Source of the DNA: Patella vulgata
Taxonomy: Eukaryota; Mollusca; Gastropoda; Patellidae
Reading direction: 5' to 3'
Assembly (NCBI RefSeq): GCF_932274485.2
Contig: NC_065882.2
Coordinates: 37,108,593 to 37,172,592, forward strand
DNA length: 64,000 nucleotides
Part shown: positions 1 to 9,839 of the stretch, piece by piece
How the letters are laid out: each line of letters begins with the position of its first letter
Numbering within the stretch: position 1 is the stretch's first letter
Notes under the pieces: model-generated
The model's input: only the letters and a program-made list of their open reading frames with translations
Told to the model about the DNA's origin: nothing
The model's database searches: none
Position numbers and translations under genes: made by a program

Positions 1-3000
1 GGCCATCGTCGTTAAATTGAACAAAACGCTTGTCGTACACGATTTTATATCTTTTCTTCTCGGTGCGTGTCCAGAGACGTCGGTCACGTGATCTGGAAAT
101 CTTGAATGGTCTGGCGTTGACAAGCGGTTCGTTTTGATTGACGTGTCGTACGTTCTCTTTCATGATGTTGTAATTGAGTTGTTGGGAGGCACGATAATTC
201 AGGGTGAATCCCCGGACCTTCCACACCGTTTTTCCATCACTTTGCCTGTACGAGTAATTCTTCGGCCCTCCGCTGACAAATTCCCGAATAGTAACATTCT
301 CGGGCAACTGGTTCTTCCACTGACCCAAACTCGAACCCTCCGGGGGATTCCATGAGGTGGAGTGGTATTGGTAGATGACGCTATCGGTGTCAAAATAACA
401 AACACGTTCCCCCAGCTTTTCCAAGATGGAATAGAGTTTCAAGCGGGCTTGGGCAGTGACAAAGGCCGCGATAACTACATTGGTGATGGGACAGGGTGCG
501 ACGTGTTCTTCTTTCTTCAACGTTTCTACCAATACCATATTGTCGTTGACTAACTGCACATCTCTTACTGTCTGGGTGACGTCCAACATTTTCTCGAAAT
601 AGTCTCTCTGGCCGAATTTTCCCCACGCTGTGTTAAGTTGAAGCTTACTAAACGCCCGCATACCTTTGTTGGGTTTTATGGACGCGGGATCACGAAGCGG
701 GTCTTATCTTCTTCGGTGTGACAGGTGTCGGGATAACCGCTACTTTCCGTCTTCTTCTTCAGGTAGTGATTGATGTAACCGGTAAATAAACCTCCTGTTT
801 TGGCCACGAGATCGTAGGTGCTGAATTGTTTCCAGTGCCAGACTTCGTACACTTTCAATACGCGGTATCCCAGAGCTACGGCTTTCTTGAGTTCCAGGGT
901 GACAAACGTACCAACCCAGGCTCGCTGTTCATCGGTGTGATCACAAGGCTGGTATTCGGCAATCTCTCCTTGCTGCATGTGTTCGTCGACGCAGCTTCGA
1001 CACAGGGCAAACACCAATTTCTGTTTGCGTCGAAAAGGAAGCACCGGGTGGTACAGCCCACGAGGCGGTAAAACCGAACACTGGATCAACCCTTCGTACT
1101 GCTGCCACTGGTCTTGGTCGGGCTGTGTGACGATCGTGGGTTCCTTGATGGGAAACGTACCGTACTTGCAGGGCCCGGTTCCTAGAAAATTCTTAAAGTA
1201 AGCACAAAGTCATGCTTCACTTTTTCTTACGTAAGAAACTTATAAAAATACCGTCTCTAGAAAATTCTCAAGACCATTCTTACGAAAGCACAAGTCAAGT
1301 ATAAGTCTAAGCACACTGTGACTGGTAAAGTTTACCATAAACTGAGACTACCATGCTCTTTAATGTCATAAAAACAACTTTGGTATGCGAATTACGTCTC
1401 ACACTCCCACATGACGCGGATGGTCTGCATACTGTACTGTTCCTTGAGTCTACGGTGACGTTCTTGGGTCTTCTGGTACAAGTCTCTCATACTGCGAGAG
1501 GGATCGTAGGGATGTTTATGTTGAACGTCTTGGACGGGACCCGGAAAACATTTGGGACAACCGTGAAAGGCACACCCGTGAAATTCGTACACTGTACCGG
1601 TGGTCGTATCCATACTATCCAAACTGTAAGGGCCGACTCGGCATTCACTACCGTTGCGGGCGTGTCGAATGTTTGGTAGAGGGGTCTGGTTTCGGAAAGC
1701 GGCCATGGTCTGCCGATGTTGTTCCCATTCCAACCATCGAAGTGCTTTGTTGGACTGTTGTCGAGGCTGGAAGCGATGCCATTCTTTCTTCAGGTAGTGT
1801 GTGCAGGCAGACGCCAGGGTCAGGCTCTTCTCAAAGGGGTCGATGCCCGTGTCCATGAGGAATATCTCGCGAAATACACCACAACATCGGCGCAAGACAT
1901 GCACATCGCTGCGACAGGCCAAAATTTCCTGGCGAAAAGCATCGTGACTGTGCTGTTCGTACCACTCGTGAAACTTCTCTCGTTCCGAAACACTCATACC
2001 ATCTGGATCGTAATCGGTGTCGGGAGGATAGGCGCCCACGTAATCTGTTCTGTTGAAGTGGTGAGGGAAATAACCTTTCTTGAGTTCTTGCAGGCCGAAG
2101 GTCTTTGGCATGTCCCGTAAAGGCATGGGTAAAAGTTGAGGGAATCGATGAATTTTACCGTGCCCACAGTGATCGTCATCGCTTTACCACCGTTCATAAT
2201 CACTTCGGGTTGCGCCACGGTATGTTTGTGCAGCGTCTGTAAAATCAGCATTCCGTCGTAACCTTTGAAATTGTGCGCCACGGCGATCACGGGACTCGAT
2301 TCGTGACTGTGATTTTTCCGACCATCTACCACCGTACCGTGAGTAGCGAGTTGTAAAAACCATTTTCCCACATCGTCCAGCGTGTCTTGACCTTTAAAAA
2401 CAATTTCCCGTTGGTGATTCCAATATTGGTCGCAGTGTTCGCAGGGTTCTTGGTTGTCGATACAAAAGTGACAGCACGCTTGCTCACCGGAATCTTGTTG
2501 GCATTCAAAGTCAAAGAAGACGAAGCGGGTCAACGTTGTTTTCTGCTGTTTGTCGATTTGTGTCTTCCTGTCTCCGTTCATGTCGATGGGTGATTTTAAC
2601 GATTGAATGTAACAAAATTGTTTTTCGGCCGTGTGCCACTCTCGGCAGATGGAGCACTCGTATTCTCCGCATCGATATTCTTCCAAATTTCGCTTGGCTT
2701 TGATGACGTCCCACTCTTTCTGGCATTTTTCGCATTTCTTCCACCGGTGACATACTCCGCACTTGGCTCTGGAACGGGTAGCGAGATGGTTGTCGAAACA
2801 CTGTCGGCTCATAAACACACGATGACATCGGTAACAAGTCTTTGTATTGGGATCGGGTGGACAGGGTGGACCCACTTTCTTACATTCTTGAAACATGACG
2901 TGACACGAATGTTTCTCGGCACGATCGTATCCCACTTGACAGGTCTCGCAAAAATACGAATTTTCCACAAAGGCGGACATGATGGTAATGACGTCGTAAT

Positions 3001-3794
3001 GTCTGCTGTGTAAATACAGGTTCAGATGTTTTGGTGTTCCGGTGACGTATTTTGTTCCACGATAGATCGCCTTACCAAAGATGGCTTGAGAGAAAACGTT
3101 GAGTTGGTATCCTTGTTCGCCCAAATACTTGGCATACAGTTCCAACGTTTCAATCCCCGTACAGGCTTCCCTGGTTCCACCGTCGGCCTCGATGAGGGCT
3201 TCCGTTTTCCTTGTCTGCCAAGTTCTGGGACCTGTCCTGTCTAATCTCTTCCTCTCTCTTTCCCATTCAGGCGTGTCCTGTTTGTTCACATAATGACGAG
3301 CGACGACAATGGCTAGCTGAAAACATAATTTGTCGGCATTTTTAATGGTGACGAGGCATTTCTTTTTCTTCAAATACTCGTCGAAATTAGCACTGTGTCT
3401 CTTCTTCACGTTTGTTCCGCTACCCTTGCCATCGGGAAGTGACACGTGACAGATATTCATAGACATGCGCTGATCCAGTCGAAATTCTTCATTACTCTGG
3501 CACTTTCTGTAAAACGTCTTCGGCTTTTATCAAACGATACTCACGGAACGGTAACCAAATAGGTGATTTAAGTCCTGGGTGGCTGATGGCGATTCTAACA
3601 TAGTCACTTTCTCTGGCGTCCAAGGTTTGACGAATTTCCTCAATGATGGCCTCAATGGTGTCGTGTAATCGTTGTGGTACATCTACGGCCGGAACGTGGG
3701 ACCAATCCTCCAAAAAGTCTATGTCCACACATAGCGATTCGGTTCTAAACAATCTACTGTATCTTCTATCGACGGGTCGTAAAGAAAAACTCAT
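1..3794 (-). pseudogene. Protein-primed DNA polymerase B, broken Polinton-type fossil
   Basis: In this family the enzyme copies the element's linear genome from a protein primer. The N-terminal region lies near 3794-3490; the 3'-5' exonuclease domain near 2.1-2.5 kb shows FFDFEC and AHNFKGYDG; FIDSLNFYP follows, as is usual for this family. TFGLQELKKGYFPH and YEFHGCAFHGCPKC mark the linker region typical of Polinton and adintovirus polymerases. LPPRGLYHPVLP and the palm motif YFDTDSV lie nearer the left edge, so nearly the whole protein length is represented. A Cys-rich, zinc-finger-like stretch (CYRCHRVF, CGVCHRW) sits upstream of the exonuclease. The copy is broken in about five places, and a short AT-rich non-coding stretch resembling an inserted repeat also lies inside it. 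Codon content is more GC-rich than the flanking DNA, as expected for an incoming element. Confidence 0.85.
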
Positions 3795-4165
3795 CTTGCT
3801 CGGTTCGGTGATAGCGTGAAAGTGTCAGAACCTGTCGCGCCGCTCCCTTGTATCCCCCTTATGCCGTGACATCATCAAACGTTCGATATCGTACACCCCA
3901 CGTGATATAACGTTGCACATGCGTTGTATAACGTTGCATCACGTCTATATTTAGCCTTCAACGTACACCCTGCGATGTATAACGTTGCATCACGTTATCT
4001 TAAGCGCCGTGACGTCACACCATGAAAGGACTCGTCTGTGACGTCATACCCCTCAAATGGATTCGTCCTGTGACGTTACTCCATGAATGGACTCGTCTGT
4101 CACCTCTCAAATGGATTCGTCCTTACGGTAATAAAACGACACAACACTCATCTCTCAGTATCAGA
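3795..4165. promoter_or_regulatory. Divergent control region with CRE-like palindromes and short repeats
   Basis: This spacer separates the minus-strand polymerase from a plus-strand ORF. It holds two perfect TGACGTCA palindromes (4010-4017 and 4039-4046) and a related TGACGTTA at 4071-4078. ATAACGTTGCA occurs three times (3907-3917, 3928-3938, 3979-3989). A 50-60 bp unit is imperfectly duplicated at 4021-4080 and 4081-4128, with CTCAAATGGATTCGTCC in each half. TAATAAAA at about 4129-4136 could serve as a TATA-like box for the rightward ORF. TGACGTCA is the known CREB/ATF site; use of these sites here is inference. Confidence 0.5.
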
Positions 4166-4384
4166 ATGGGTGACGGCGCTCCGATCATACGCCTCGAAGA
4201 AAACCCCAGCGTAGATACCCTCGTGTATCTCAGGGGTAATACTCTTGCCGTCATTACCCCTGACGATATCTTCGTCTTACCTGACGAGGTATTAAAAACA
4301 CCTCCCAGGAAAAGACCCCCTCCCGAATTAGTGGAGACCATCCGACGCAACCGACATAAAGTGGGTCGTACCCTCACATTCTAG
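4166..4384 (+). CDS. Small unknown ORF of the Polinton-type element
   Basis: A 72-codon ORF begins at the ATG at 4166 (context CAGAATGGG) and ends with TAG at 4382-4384. An in-frame upstream ATG at 4022 would add a stretch that only translates the promoter repeats (PLKWIRP twice), so the inner start is preferred. I do not recognise the product. It has an acidic and hydrophobic first half and a basic, proline-rich C-terminal part (PPRKRPPPE, then IRRNRHKVGRT). There is no signal peptide or membrane segment. It diverges from the polymerase across a shared control region and looks whole. The stop is followed after ten bases by a histone-type 3' stem-loop, which supports it being a real transcript. 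It could be a small DNA-binding or early accessory protein, but that is only a guess. Confidence 0.5.
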   Translation: MGDGAPIIRLEENPSVDTLVYLRGNTLAVITPDDIFVLPDEVLKTPPRKRPPPELVETIRRNRHKVGRTLTF

Positions 4385-4394
4385 TGAGGACAAC

Positions 4395-4432
4395 GGCCCT
4401 TTTCAGGGCCAACATAATCAATGCAAAAAGAG
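4395..4432 (+). terminator. Histone-type mRNA 3' end: stem-loop plus purine-rich element
   Basis: GGCCCTTTTCAGGGCC at 4395-4410 forms a 6-bp stem with a TTTC loop and matches the metazoan replication-dependent histone consensus at every position. It is flanked by CAAC on the left and AACA on the right; cleavage in histone mRNAs falls about 4-5 bases after the stem, after CA. AAAAAGAG at 4425-4432 lies 14 bases downstream, where the U7-pairing histone downstream element is expected. No histone coding sequence is present; the upstream gene is the small ORF ending at 4384. Confidence 0.7.
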
Positions 4433-4439
4433 TTGTTTC

Positions 4440-4610
4440 CCCTTCTTCTGCTCTCCTCTTCTGCTCTCTTCTTCTGCTCTCTCTCTCTCTCTCTCTCTGG
4501 GGTCATCCAGTGCACACAGTGCAAGGTCACACACGTGCAAGGGGTCATTCAGTGCAAGGTCATGCACGCGCATTCACGCACATGCACGCGCATGCGCAGA
4601 AAAAAGTTCG
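4440..4610. repeat. CT-rich microsatellite and AGTGCAAGGTCA / CACGCG repeats
   Basis: A pyrimidine tract of TTCTGCTCTC-like units runs into a (CT)n stretch to about 4498. It is followed by GGTCATYCAGTGCA-type repeats (AGTGCAAGGTCA appears twice) and alternating CACGCGCATGCG. Simple sequence with no coding sign; it may mark the edge of the element to its left. Confidence 0.7.
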
Positions 4611-4679
4611 GGAACAGGCGTCCCTACTACTATATTTATATCTCTTCCTTGGTGGTTAATATTTTGTTCTTGTTGTAAA

Positions 4680-5149
4680 AATGTGATCATTTCAAAAACA
4701 TTTGGATGGGCTTTTCCAACTAGCTTCTTGATTCTTGCATGCTATTCTTCCAGAGTGTTGTTGGTTTAGAGTCAACATAAATTCATAAAATCTTTAACAC
4801 CGTTAATTGGGTCCTAATAGCAACATGCCTCTCTTCAAACGAAAGCCGACAAGTCCATATCTGCACCTTCGTGGGAAGGATTAATTTTGGTCACGCTCTG
4901 TAACTGCGCCTTCGTGGGAATACACCTTCAAAAATGTAGGTCAAATTTGAAAATTTAGAAAAAATTAAATAACTTAAATTCGAACGATAGAAGTCAACGA
5001 CGAAATTTCGAAATGTTCAACTGCTATTATGGTAGAGTGGTTTTATTTATGTTATGGGTATTTTAATATGGTCACAATACTAATTTAATCTTAGATAATA
5101 TGTTACACATCACTGCATCTTTAAATTGCCCTGTTTTATACAAGGACAT
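4680..5149. other. AT-rich stretch without a gene
   Basis: No ORF or known repeat was recognised. The only internal structure is a direct repeat of CTGCRCCTTCGTGGGAA at 4861-4877 and 4903-4919. Confidence 0.5.
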
Positions 5150-5760
5150 CAAAACATATAATATGGTATAAACACATATAATACGACATAAAAACAAAGT
5201 AAAAATAAAAGCAATAATAGTGTAAGTGAATCATTCAGTGCAGTGCTTTTGGAAAAGATGTGTTTTAAGGTCCATGGAGGAGGAATTGCGAATAGAAAGA
5301 GGGAGAGAGTTCCATAACCGATGGGCAGCATTAGCGAAGGCACGCTTGTCGTACGTGACCTGGAGGAACGGTCGGGCTTGCACAATAAAAAAGTACCCCA
5401 GCTGAAGAGTGGGTCCGCCTCTGTGGAACTCTCTGTGTTAAAAGATCAGACAGATAAGGTTGTGCTACCTGGTTGAGACATTTATAAGTGAATGTTGGAA
5501 TTTTTAATTCAGTGCGGCTGTGCACAGGTAGCCAGTGGAAATCGTGGAGAATTGGGGTGATGTGCTCATTCTTACGGGTGCATGTTATGAGTCGTGCAGC
5601 AGAGTTTTGGATAGATTTGAGACGTTTAGTTAGAGAGTTAGGATAGGGATCATGCAAAAGACTATTACAGTAATCAAGACGTGAGGCGATGAAAGCGTTA
5701 ACAAGTGATCATTCAGTAAACGTGCGGTTTTACCATCATTGAGTACAAGTTTGTTAGATC
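5150..5760 (-). mobile_element. L2/CR1-like LINE, 3' end of the reverse transcriptase ORF
   Basis: On the minus strand the end of a LINE ORF2 is readable: SRLDYCNSLL, then SIQNSAARLITC, HITPILHDFHWLPV and YKCLNQVAQPYL, followed in a shifted frame by LWNSLPLSIRNSSS and LKTHLFQK before the stop. This string is the typical post-palm region of invertebrate L2/CR1-type reverse transcriptases. The catalytic palm itself is absent, so the copy is 5'-truncated, and at least one frameshift separates the two coding stretches (near 5.33-5.38 kb). A short AT-rich 3' UTR follows to about 5150. It cannot be active. Confidence 0.75.
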
Positions 5761-5809
5761 TACGAATGTTTGTAGCTTCAAATTCAAACAAGCGATGGCC
5801 ATGCAAGAT

Positions 5810-6668
5810 ACGCCCACACTTTTCAAGAGATGGACAGAGAACAAGCTAAAAAATTCAAAACTCAACGTTCATTACAATGTATCGGTGATATATTAAGACG
5901 GTTTTTAAAATTGGATAAAATTTGTGACCTCTATAAGGTCCACAAGCTAAAAGCATGATTTTTCGTAAAATCCGGGGCCATAATTCTGGAAGTTACGATC
6001 TGATATGTATGGATATCGAAAGGAACTAAGATCTTTGGATTATAAACATGGGCCCACAACCTTGATATACCATATTGTTACACTATTTGCGTACGAGGGG
6101 CAGCCATTTTGTTTGTCACTTTCGGTCCGATTTTTACGAACTCAGGCATCCTTAGGGTGTAACGGTGATATATTCGAACAGATTTGTAAATCGAATAAAA
6201 ATTGTGACCTCTATAGGGTCCATGAGCTAAAAAGGCGCTTTTTCTTACAATCAGCGGCCATAATTCAGGAAGTTATTGTCCGATATCCGCGAATATCTAA
6301 AGAAACTGCGATCTGTGGGTTATATACTTAGATTTCAAGTTTCAACAAAATCAGATAAAGATTGTGACCTCTACAGGGTCTACAAGCTAAAAACATGATC
6401 TTTTGTACAATCAGGGGTCATAATCCATGAAGTTACGGTCCAATACATGCCAATATCGAAAGGAACCAAGATCTTAGGGAGAGAACCCTATATTGCAAGT
6501 TTCGTTGAAATCAGATTAAAATTGTGACCTGTAGAGTGTCCTCAAACAAATGTGGACGGACGTCCAAATTGACGGACAGGGGCGACGACAATATATATGT
6601 CATGTGGACGTATAATAAGCAATTTTTCGTATAATCAGGGGCCATAATCAAGGAAGTTATACACCGAT
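5810..6668 (+). repeat. Family A tandem repeat, left part (160-170 bp units)
   Basis: Degenerate units carry the blocks GTGACCTCTAnAGGGTCCAC, AAGCTAAAAAC, TTTTTCGTANAATCAGGGGCC and GATATGCGCGAATATCGAAA. GTGACCT recurs near 5926, 6207, 6366 and 6527. The block ends with a GGACGGACAGGGGCGACGAC motif near 6571. It is interrupted at 6669 by an inverted-repeat element and resumes at 8196. A second array lies at 15.43-16.99 kb and an inverted piece at 25.8-26.1 kb. Confidence 0.75.
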
Positions 6669-6714
6669 CAATCTGATTAAAATACAGGTCATAATTCGTT
6701 TCGTTTTTTTTATA

Positions 6715-7890
6715 TACTGAGCGCCATGGAAAACGCATCAATTAGTTTTTCGTATAACAAAATGATCCTGTAAACATATCTTATTTATTTTGCTTTTTAT
6801 TGTGAACAATATTCAAATGGGAACACATCAATAACAAAACATGTGTACACTTATGGATGTTTAATCTGTAATCAAGGGTACAAAGTCAGAGGGGTCAAAA
6901 CCAAAAGTACGACACAGATGTCAGTAGCGCGTGTGTCCTCCACGGGCCATCATCACGGTAGGCTACAGCATTAACGCGACCCCTGCAAATGTGTAGGGCG
7001 GTCCGGTGATGAAATGTGAAGCTTCCCCACACCATTACACTTCCCCCACCCCATCGATTCGTTTCGAAGACGCAGCAGTCTGCAAGATGGTCCCCAAGAC
7101 GTCTCCACACACGTTGACGGCCATCAGCGTGATAAAGATGAAAGCGACTCTCATCACTGAAGAGCACACTTTGCCAGTCTACTCTTCTCCATGTCTGGTG
7201 TCCATGAGCCCATATCCCTGAGGATAGCTCCATCATAAGGTCGTCGTGCACGGAGTCCTACTTCTCTTAGACGACGTCTTACGGTGTTGGCACTTACTGG
7301 TCCTTGGCTTCCGACGACTGCTGCACCTGTTCGAGTCGCTGGGCGGAATCTGTCACGCAGATGAGTGACTCGGATGTAGCGGTCTTTAGCCTGGGTTGTA
7401 ACGCGTTGTGGACCAGGACGTTGATGGTCACGTGTTGATCCAGTAACTCGAACACGTTCCACCAACCTTACAATAGTGGACTGATGACAATTGAAGTGTC
7501 TGGCAATAGCACGTGTAGACATGCCAGCCCGGGACATTCCAATGGCTTCATTCCGTTGATTTTCAGTATGTCTCGGCATCTCTAGCTCGATTCCTTCACA
7601 CGTCCAACAACAAATTACGACAGATTGACGTTTTACAGTTCATGTACTGCACATTAAGTTGAAAACATGCTTTTAAAGGGCTCACACACAATGCTGCACG
7701 TGAATATTGGGTTTTTCATGTGCATCTCGTGCAATTTTTTTTTTTGTGCACACGGGCCAATATTTTTGTGCGTTTGGGAGCATTGTGTGAAACAATAGTT
7801 CATAGTATTGCATAATATTATACATACAAAACCACCTAGTAATAAAATATTTGGGGAAAAAAAGTGATGCGTTTTCCATGGCGCTCAGTA
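6715..7890 (-). mobile_element. Tc1/mariner-superfamily transposon, 1,176 bp, TA target
   Basis: Terminal inverted repeats of about 28 bp begin TACTGAGCGCCATGGAAAAC at 6715 and are mirrored at the right end, 7890. TA duplications lie at 6713-6714 and 7891-7892. The copy at 29.1-29.4 kb of the host element shows the uninterrupted site, confirming the boundaries. Inside is a decayed transposase on the minus strand. The 1,176-bp length is short for a Tc1 (usually 1.3-1.7 kb), in line with the missing 3' part of the transposase gene. Confidence 0.85.
6895..7579 (-). pseudogene. Tc1-type transposase, frameshifted and C-terminally truncated
   Basis: The protein starts MPRHTENQRNEAIGMSRAG and contains the paired helix-turn-helix DNA-binding region (TRAIARHFNCHQSTIVRLVER, then TTQAKDRYIRVTHLRDR). 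After a frameshift near 7.2 kb the catalytic domain follows: HQTWRRVDWQSVLFSDESRF, with the first catalytic Asp, and GGGSVMVWGSFTFHHRTALH. The second Asp (DNARPH-like) and the final Glu (PIEHLW-like) are absent, so roughly the last third of the domain is missing. It cannot encode a working transposase. Related to, but distinct from, the Tc1 copy at 53.2-54.7 kb. Confidence 0.85.
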
Positions 7891-8195
7891 TACTTTCGAT
7901 GGTCGGTTGTAGCTATAGTTCGCGTCAGAGGTCATACGAGCGGCTTTTGACCCTATGACTTCGTGCATTTGAGTAACCAATCAGCATTGATGTTTCTAGT
8001 GGATTACCCACAGTTCCGTGCAAAACACGCCTAAAGTTCGCCGTAACAGACCGTTTCATTGGCGAATCCCTCACACCATCCAAGACACGTCAATGATAAC
8101 AACTCTTCCAGATCTTAGTGTGGTAAAGACAAGTAAAACGAAATTTTGAACAATGAAAAACGAAACGAAATATGATCTGTGTTTTAATCAGATTG

Positions 8196-8890
8196 CAGCA
8201 CGATATGCGCGAATATCGAAAGGAACAGAGATCTTTGGGTAATAAACTGAATGAAAACATTGACCTCTAGGTAAATCTATGGACTGGTTGGACAGAGCTG
8301 GAATTGTAGCTTCAAAATCAACAAAATAATAATGGAATAATTACTTGAACTAGTATCAGCCGTTGACTTGATCGGCGATCTTTAAGTAGTGTCTATGGTT
8401 TTCTTGTCGGTACTGTAAATTTTGATAACACCGTCGGTGGTAGGCCTACCTACTATTATAAACACCACGAGAAATAACAGAATCAAATTTAACAGCAATC
8501 TACTTCTCTGTTCCATCTAGAGTTGCCGATATATTCACGCTTTCGCATATTTTCGGAAAATATGTATCGGAAAATGATATTATTGGTTCTTAACCATCAA
8601 TATCAATTTCAACAAAATGACAACACAGCTTGCCAGTGAAATCTGATTGGCTAAAAAATGGCCGTTGCTATGGCCACCTTAAACAAAATAATGCAATTTT
8701 AAATGCTATAATTACTAATTAGCAAACAATTTCTATCGGGAGAACATTTGATTTTTAGTGTCATACTTTATCAAATTTAATTATCAAATAGAGATATGCC
8801 CTTCACCAACTTCATGAGGCTTTGTAACAATTTTCAATTTCGGCCTATGGTCTATACTGTCTATGCCATGGTCTAATGTAGACTATCTAT
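8196..8890. other. Family A remnant, then AT-rich DNA without a gene
   Basis: GATATGCGCGAATATCGAAAGGAAC resumes family A directly after the inverted-repeat element and fades by about 8290. The remaining 600 bp is AT-rich with no ORF or repeat that I recognise. Confidence 0.55.
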
Positions 8891-8899
8891 TATAGATAA

Positions 8900-9720
8900 A
8901 CGGTTTTTGTCAGTAAAATTCAGTGATTTCGGATTTGTAAAACATTTTTAAAATATATTCATTCCAAAGCCACCACCCATTCGTGGAAGGGGGCTATCCC
9001 CAGAAATGTATTTATTTCGGAAATAGAATACGTATTCACGAAACGACGACCTATTCTGGGTATTTCCAAGCCGTAAACTTAATGGGAATTTTGTCGGCAC
9101 TGAAAAAAGTCAAAGGCGAAATTCGAAATTTTGAAATATTCAAATACCAAAAATTCGACCATGAGTCAGGCTATCCAATAATGTATTAATTTAAGAAATA
9201 CTAGACGAAATGAACAAACTATGGCCTATTGTGTTTATTTAGAAGCCGGTTAATGTAGACTTTTCACCGTTTTCCATATTCAATTCAAAATGGTGACCAT
9301 CAGTTGACCTAAATCAAAATTCTGCTTGGACCATTTGTTAGGCATTCCTACAAGGATTCAGAAAATATAACTACCATAGCTGTAAGTAAAATATCGCAAA
9401 AGCCTTAGGGATTTTTCACGTTTCAAGATGGTGGCACCTTCGGTTCGATCGACAAACTCCATATTTTGTGTACTTATCCGTACTTACTTAACTAGTACAG
9501 AAAACAAATTTCAAGGCAATCTGACTTATATTCGAAATTCGAATATCTGAAATTGCAGATCAAAATATTTTTTTTCAAGGTACTCAAAGAATAAAGAATT
9601 AGTAAAATCGGTCAAAAAACCACAAAGTTACGACTATGCATTGTAAGTTCTTTCGGTCGTAAATTTCGGTGATTTCGAATTTGTAAAACGTTTTGAAAAT
9701 ATATTTAATCCACAGCCGCA
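8900..9720 (+). repeat. Family B long repeat, forward arm
   Basis: About 800 bp of non-coding repeat with recognisable blocks: AAAGCCACCACCCATTCGTGG, GGCCTATTGTGTTTATTT, CAATTCAAAATGGTGACCAT, TTTCACGTTTCAAGATGGTG and CGATCGACAAACTCCATATT. The same blocks appear in reverse complement at 9840-11560 and in the reverse orientation at 40.09-41.64 and 43.7-44.7 kb. A G-run (about 9732-9752) sits at the centre of the inverted arrangement. Short ORFs within are not conserved between copies. Confidence 0.75.
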
Positions 9721-9839
9721 TCCCATTTCTTTTTTTTTTGGGGGGGGGGGGGTAGGTCAAAGTTTCAGAAAGATCCTATGGTTAGATTCTGAGAAATCCT
9801 ATTTGCAGAAAACACACACAAAAAAAAATAAAAAAAAAA

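Larger units (their letters stand above)
1..4440. mobile_element. Polinton/adintovirus-type DNA element fossil (partial)
   Basis: The left end of the window is part of a large self-synthesising DNA element or integrated adintovirus-like virus. The visible parts are a protein-primed DNA polymerase B on the minus strand, a divergent control region at about 3795-4165, and a small plus-strand ORF with its own 3' end signal. Integrase, protease, ATPase and capsid genes are not in view and would lie left of the window if present, so Polinton, Maverick and adintovirus cannot be told apart. No terminal inverted repeat was identified; a CT-rich microsatellite follows on the right and may mark the edge. 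The polymerase is broken, so I treat the copy as a fossil. Confidence in the family group is high from the polymerase; element boundaries are uncertain. Confidence 0.75.
6669..8195. mobile_element. Short inverted-repeat element (MITE-like) split by a Tc1 transposon
   Basis: The ends are inverted copies of CAATCTGATTAAAAYACAG (6669 onward; mirrored at about 8177-8195), continuing as CGTTTCGTTTTT. Removing the inner Tc1 (6715-7890 plus one TA) leaves about 350 bp with no coding capacity. A second copy without Tc1 occurs at 29090-29372 and matches internally, including GTAACAGACCGTTTCATTGGC (one base varies) and GAGGTCATACGAGCGG. The element sits inside family A sequence; its target duplication here is unclear. 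At the second copy the duplication looks 8 bp long, suggesting a hAT-type non-autonomous element. Confidence 0.7.

Noticed and set aside
4022-4165. N-terminal extension of the small ORF (start at 4022)
   Set aside because: The extension only reads through promoter repeats (PLKWIRP twice) and CRE-like sites; the start at 4166 is more credible.
4395-4432. A nearby histone gene as the source of the stem-loop
   Set aside because: No histone coding sequence was found in any frame within several kilobases; the upstream ORF is unlike any core or linker histone.
5005-5160. Promoter or exon between the Polinton-type element and the LINE
   Set aside because: No ORF, no splice-site pairing and no motif beyond AT-rich words.
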